From NCBI RefSeq assembly GCF_000377665.1, contig NZ_KB898648.1, positions 248,001-312,000 on the forward strand: 64,000 nucleotides of DNA, read 5' to 3'. Source of the stretch: Vreelandella zhanjiangensis DSM 21076. GTDB lineage: Bacteria; Pseudomonadota; Gammaproteobacteria; Pseudomonadales; Halomonadaceae. The position numbers and the translations under genes are program-made. Under the pieces are notes generated by a model. That model was not told where the DNA came from, searched no databases, and saw only the letters and a list, made by a program, of their open reading frames with translations. Every line of letters starts with the position of its first letter. The first letter of the stretch is position 1. Shown here in pieces: positions 60,447-64,000 of this stretch.

Positions 60447-62579
60447 CTAGCCGAGTAAGGCTTTAAGCGTATCCACCAGGTTGTTTTGGTCAAAGCTGCC
60501 TTTGACAATATATGCGTCGGCACCCACTTCGATACCGCGTCGACGGTCAGCTTCTTTTTCCCGCGATGTGATAATAATAATTGGCTTATGTGAATAAAGC
60601 TCGCTTTCACGTAGCCGGGCGGTAAGTGCAAAGCCATCCATGATGGGCATTTCAATATCGGTCAATACGGCATCAAAGGGCTCAGCGAGTGCTTTGGATA
60701 GGCCATCTCTGCCGTTTTCAGCCAGTGTTACCTGATATCCCCACGCCTCTAATACGTCTTTTTCGATTTCGCGGGTATTCAATGAGTCATCGACTACCAG
60801 GATGCGGTGGGCCTGGGATGAAGGCGTCGTCTCATAGGCCGTGCGCTGTGTTGAGCGTCGACTGCGTTCAATCAGAGCGGGCACATGTAAAAGACTGATC
60901 AGCTCGTTACGTCCTTGGGTGACCATGCCGGAAACCAGAGGTAAATGGCGTAAATGCACTGGTAACGGTTTAATCACCATATCACGCTCATCAACTAACG
61001 CGTCGACCATCAAGGCGAGCTTTTGGTGCCGCTGGTGGACCACAAGCAACAGCGCTTCCGGCACTTGAGCATGGGGCGTGGGAAGCTCAAGCAGATCGGC
61101 CAGGGCAACCACTGGCACAAACTCGTTGCGTAAAATCAGCGTGGTTTGCCCCGCGGCATCAATAAACGTATCGGGCGAGCGTTTAACGAGTTCTGCTACA
61201 AAGGGCGCGGTGACGCCTAGGGTAAGGCCTCCGGCGTTAACTAACAAAACACGCATCATGGCAAGCGATAGCGGTAAGCGCAGGGTGAAACGGGAGCCTT
61301 TGCCCGGCTCGCTGCTCAACTGAATATCGCCACTGAGCTCATCCACCACGGTGCGTTTGACCACGTCCATGCCTACACCACGGCCCGAAAAGTCGGTAAT
61401 CATGGTTTTCGTGGAGAATCCCGGCAGAAAAATTAAATCCAGCGTTTCCTGCTCGCTAAGCGTGGCCAACGCTTCTTCGCTGATCAACTGCTTGGCAAGC
61501 GCCTTTTGGCGCACCGCCTCTAAAGAGATGCCCGCGCCGTCATCACGCATTTCAACGACCACCCAGCCGCCATCCTGCCAAGCTTCCAACGTCAGCTGGC
61601 CACGCGTCGGTTTGCCCGCGGCCTGACGCTCACCGGGAGACTCTATGCCGTGATCCAGCGCGTTACGCAGCAGGTGAATGAGAGGATCTGACAGACGGTC
61701 AATCATCTGTCGGTCAAGCTCAATTTCGCTACCCCGCACCCGGCAGTCGACCTGTTTACCCAGCGACTGGGCGAGCTCTCGGGCCATTTGCGATAGTGGA
61801 TCAAACACAACGCTAAGGGGCAGCATGCGCATCTGCAGCGCGCGATCGTGCAGGTCGCTCATCAAGGTGTCGTGGGCTAGAACGCTATCCTTCAGCTCGC
61901 GGTTAAATGCACTAAACGGCGCCTGTTTATCTGCCGGTAGCGCAGCGCTTAATTCATTCGCCTGGGCAACCAGGCTGTGTAAATGATGATGTCCGGAAAG
62001 CACCTCGCCCATTAAGCGAATCACATCATCCAGACGGTCAAGGCGTACGCGAACGGTGTCGCTTAGGCGTAAATCAGCCGTTGCGCTGGGATTTGCCCGT
62101 GCCGTTGAGCGTGCGGGCGCTTCCGGCGGTGATGCTACAATCGCCAAGGGTGGCTCAGCCTCTCCAACTTCCTCTGCGGGCAGCGCTTGGCTGGCCGCCT
62201 GTTCAAGCGCCTGACACAGTGCTGCATCTGCTTCAGGCAGAGACTCGGGTGCCGCCCCTTGGGCTAACCGGTTGACCATATCTGAAAGGCCATCAGTCGC
62301 TTGGGCAAGCAGGCTTACGATATGGGCATTGGCGGTTTTGGTGCCATCACGCAGCGCGCTGAGCAACTCTTCCGTACTGTGAGCAAGTGCTGTGATCGGC
62401 AAAAGCTTAAGCATCCGTGAAGAGCCTTTAAGCGTATGCGCGGAGCGAAACAGCTCGTTAATCAACTCCTGATCGGCCTGGCCCTGTTCTAACGCATTAA
62501 TTCCCTTGCGTAGACGGGGTAGATGATCTGCGGCTTCTTCTATAAACCGTTGTATAAACCGCCGGATATCCAGTGCCAT
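60447..62579 (-). CDS. CheA-REC hybrid histidine kinase (WspE-like)
   Basis: A 710-residue chemotaxis-type kinase. The Hpt domain has H48 (RSAHTLKGSSRML). The dimerisation/HATPase region has LRNALDHGIESPGER (N box), DDGAGISLEAVRQKAL (G1) and GRGVGMDVVKRTV (G2). A CheW-like domain follows (about 430-560), and a C-terminal REC domain carries VLTDIEMP (phospho-Asp). This CheA-REC organisation is that of WspE. It overlaps cheR by one base (TAATG). It probably phosphorylates its own REC domain and downstream regulators. Confidence 0.94.
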   Translation of the reverse strand: MALDIRRFIQRFIEEAADHLPRLRKGINALEQGQADQELINELFRSAHTLKGSSRMLKLLPITALAHSTEELLSALRDGTKTANAHIVSLLAQATDGLSDMVNRLAQGAAPESLPEADAALCQALEQAASQALPAEEVGEAEPPLAIVASPPEAPARSTARANPSATADLRLSDTVRVRLDRLDDVIRLMGEVLSGHHHLHSLVAQANELSAALPADKQAPFSAFNRELKDSVLAHDTLMSDLHDRALQMRMLPLSVVFDPLSQMARELAQSLGKQVDCRVRGSEIELDRQMIDRLSDPLIHLLRNALDHGIESPGERQAAGKPTRGQLTLEAWQDGGWVVVEMRDDGAGISLEAVRQKALAKQLISEEALATLSEQETLDLIFLPGFSTKTMITDFSGRGVGMDVVKRTVVDELSGDIQLSSEPGKGSRFTLRLPLSLAMMRVLLVNAGGLTLGVTAPFVAELVKRSPDTFIDAAGQTTLILRNEFVPVVALADLLELPTPHAQVPEALLLVVHQRHQKLALMVDALVDERDMVIKPLPVHLRHLPLVSGMVTQGRNELISLLHVPALIERSRRSTQRTAYETTPSSQAHRILVVDDSLNTREIEKDVLEAWGYQVTLAENGRDGLSKALAEPFDAVLTDIEMPIMDGFALTARLRESELYSHKPIIIITSREKEADRRRGIEVGADAYIVKGSFDQNNLVDTLKALLG

Positions 62580-63943
62580 TAGCCCACTCCCTGTGTGGCA
62601 AGCATTGCGTTTAGGTAGCGCTTCGCTAAAAAGAGCGCGTCGCCAGGGGGAAGAGGGGACGCAATGGTCTGTAAGCTCCCGTTGGCGGTAGGCGTTTCAT
62701 TAAGCAACCGAACCACCGTGCTATAGCCATGCTGGCGTTGAATAGGATCATCGGCCAGTTCGCCCTGGCGAAACAGCTCGGCTTTATAAAAGTGCGCCGG
62801 CCAGCAATCGGGAGCCACATAAATAGCCCGCTTGAAAAAGGCGTAAGCTTTTTCAAAGGCGTTTTGCCAGCGTGCCACGAGGCCCGCAAGAAGCAGGGTG
62901 TCCACCGACCAGGGCTGCTGGGCCAGCAACGCTTCAAGTAGGTCAGCGGCTTCCTGGAAAGCATTCTGATTAAGCAGCTGATGGGCACGCTGAAGCTGAC
63001 TAATAAAAGGCACTTCCGGAGATGGGGGCGGCGCTTCTTCAAGAACGACAGGGCAGCGCAGTGCGTCAGTAACCGCCGGTGCTGGAACAGGCGCGCGTCC
63101 TTCCTGCCTAACGCAAGGCGCCACAATAGGCGCTTGGATGGGCGCTTTAAAGGGCTGAAAATAGAAAATGCCCTGTGTCTCAGTAAGCTCGAATACGCCC
63201 AAATCATTACCCAACGTTTCCGTGACCCCGCACAGTAAAATCCCTTCTGGGGCAAGCCGCTGATGTAGATGCTGCTGGATACGCCGCCGCGTTGGCTCAT
63301 CGAAATAGATGGAAACGTTACGAAAAAGAATAACATCAAAGGGACCATGTACACCCATGCTTGCAGGTTGTAACAGGTTCAAAGGATGAAACGTTACCCA
63401 GCGGCGTAATGATTCGCTAATCAGGTAATGATTTTGATGGCGGCTAAAATAGCGCTGCTTGAGCGCTGGATGCAGTGCTCGAAACGCCAATCCGCTATAG
63501 ATACCCTGGCGCGCTTTGGCCAGCACTTGCTGGTCCACATCGCCTCCTGACAAGGTAAATAGTTGAGTGGCACGCTCGCCGTACCGCTCAAATAGTGCCA
63601 TTGCCAGGCTGTAAGGCTCTTCGCCTGACGAGCACCCTGCACTCAGAATAGAAAGCGGCGCGCCTTTCTCAGCCAGTCGTTGAGGTAAGTAGGTGTCAAC
63701 CAGCCAATTGAGGGCTTTGGGCTCGCGAAAAAAATACGTTTCGTTAATGGTCAGGTGGCTGATGAACGTATCGAATAGGGCGCCATCCTGCTCAAGTCTG
63801 GCGATCATCAAAGCCGCATCGCTCAGTCCCGTCATGTCGGAGAGTATTTCAACGGCTTTGCTTAGCCGGGCTTCTGCGACACCTTCCAGCTGTAACCCGC
63901 AACGCTTTAACACCAGCGCTTTAAACAGGGCGAGCGTGTTCAT
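62579..63943 (-). CDS. CheR methyltransferase with TPR domain (WspC-like)
   Basis: A 454-residue chemoreceptor glutamate methyltransferase. The SAM site is SAGCSSGEEPYSLAMAL and the catalytic domain ends near residue 270. After a linker the C-terminal segment LQRAHQLLNQNAFQEAADLLEALLAQQP, WSVDTLLLAGLV, FEKAYAFFKRAIYVAPDCWPAHFYKA forms tetratricopeptide repeats, as in WspC. It is translationally coupled to the upstream partial gene by ATGA and to cheA. Its substrate receptor is not in the window. Confidence 0.93.
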   Translation of the reverse strand: MNTLALFKALVLKRCGLQLEGVAEARLSKAVEILSDMTGLSDAALMIARLEQDGALFDTFISHLTINETYFFREPKALNWLVDTYLPQRLAEKGAPLSILSAGCSSGEEPYSLAMALFERYGERATQLFTLSGGDVDQQVLAKARQGIYSGLAFRALHPALKQRYFSRHQNHYLISESLRRWVTFHPLNLLQPASMGVHGPFDVILFRNVSIYFDEPTRRRIQQHLHQRLAPEGILLCGVTETLGNDLGVFELTETQGIFYFQPFKAPIQAPIVAPCVRQEGRAPVPAPAVTDALRCPVVLEEAPPPSPEVPFISQLQRAHQLLNQNAFQEAADLLEALLAQQPWSVDTLLLAGLVARWQNAFEKAYAFFKRAIYVAPDCWPAHFYKAELFRQGELADDPIQRQHGYSTVVRLLNETPTANGSLQTIASPLPPGDALFLAKRYLNAMLATQGVG

Positions 63944-64000
63944 AACGGCGTTTGCCCTAAAGGTGCGTTGCAGCGTACCTCACGAAGCAAGCGGTCAGGC
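63940..64000 (-). CDS. C-terminal end of the gene upstream of cheR
   Basis: The last 19 codons of a frame entering from the right edge end with TGA at 63940-63942, overlapping the cheR start as ATGA. The visible end is REVRCNAPLGQTPL. From the order of genes in Wsp-type operons it could be a CheW-like or receptor protein, but the short fragment shows nothing decisive. Confidence 0.55.
   Translation of the reverse strand, partial: PDRLLREVRCNAPLGQTPL

Noticed and set aside
1..64000. CRISPR arrays, rRNA, tRNA and phage genes.
   Set aside because: Looked for regularly spaced repeats, tRNA cloverleaf patterns and integrase/capsid-type proteins; none was seen.

Overview
The window looks like chromosome of a moderately halophilic gammaproteobacterium, most probably a Halomonadaceae member (Halomonas or a close relative). 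This is an inference from gene content (YbiT, NemA, ChaC, MipA, DUF1127, TRAP transporters, phosphatidylcholine synthase), moderately high GC coding sequence and dense operons with ATGA overlaps. No rRNA, tRNA, CRISPR array, prophage or intact insertion sequence was seen. Two AT-rich gene-free gaps (24515-25368 and 47386-48122) contrast with the rest.

Layout. 1-9.1 kb: housekeeping and stress genes (HPP membrane protein end, chaC, a CbiX-like chelatase, ybiT, a ZipA-like membrane protein, nemA, a YfcC transporter, a small protein behind a Fur-box-like site, a TSUP permease, a lytic transglycosylase lipoprotein). 9.2-15 kb: a GABA catabolism locus, with a MocR/GabR-type regulator divergent from permease-gabD-gabT and repeated operator-like elements between them. 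15.1-21.7 kb: a tetR-outer membrane factor-adaptor-RND permease efflux operon, then mipA/ompV. 22.5-24.5 kb: a photolyase/cryptochrome with a C-terminal clamp-binding-like motif, and a small ABM-fold monooxygenase.

25.4-35.8 kb is the most unusual part. It is a GntR-controlled catabolic island: TRAP transporter (three genes), a DapA-family lyase/aldolase, a 990-residue protein fusing the equivalents of HcnA, HcnB and HcnC, a DMT exporter, a free-standing allophanate-hydrolase C-terminal-like protein and a dihydropyrimidinase/hydantoinase. The substrate cannot be assigned from sequence alone; cyclic amides or D-amino/imino acids are the best guess. A PhzF pseudogene, a DUF1127 protein and a second MocR regulator with five operator-like half-sites follow.

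38-47.4 kb: assorted single genes (DUF1176, VOC, UDG-like, phosphatidylcholine synthase, tag, a third MocR with divergent GNAT-rhodanese, FMN-riboswitch-controlled ribH, YbaK-like deacylase, AhpD-like enzyme, siderophore/haem-type binding protein). 48.1-51.2 kb: a large membrane GGDEF-EAL sensor. 51.2-57.4 kb: a molybdenum cofactor locus (COG0523 GTPase, moaA, moeA, mobA on one strand; DUF1244, moaB, second moeA on the other). 57.4-64 kb: a Wsp-like chemosensory operon (CheR-TPR, CheA-REC, REC, Hpt-REC-REC-GGDEF, CheW, CheW-like) that probably sets cyclic-di-GMP levels; it continues beyond the right edge.
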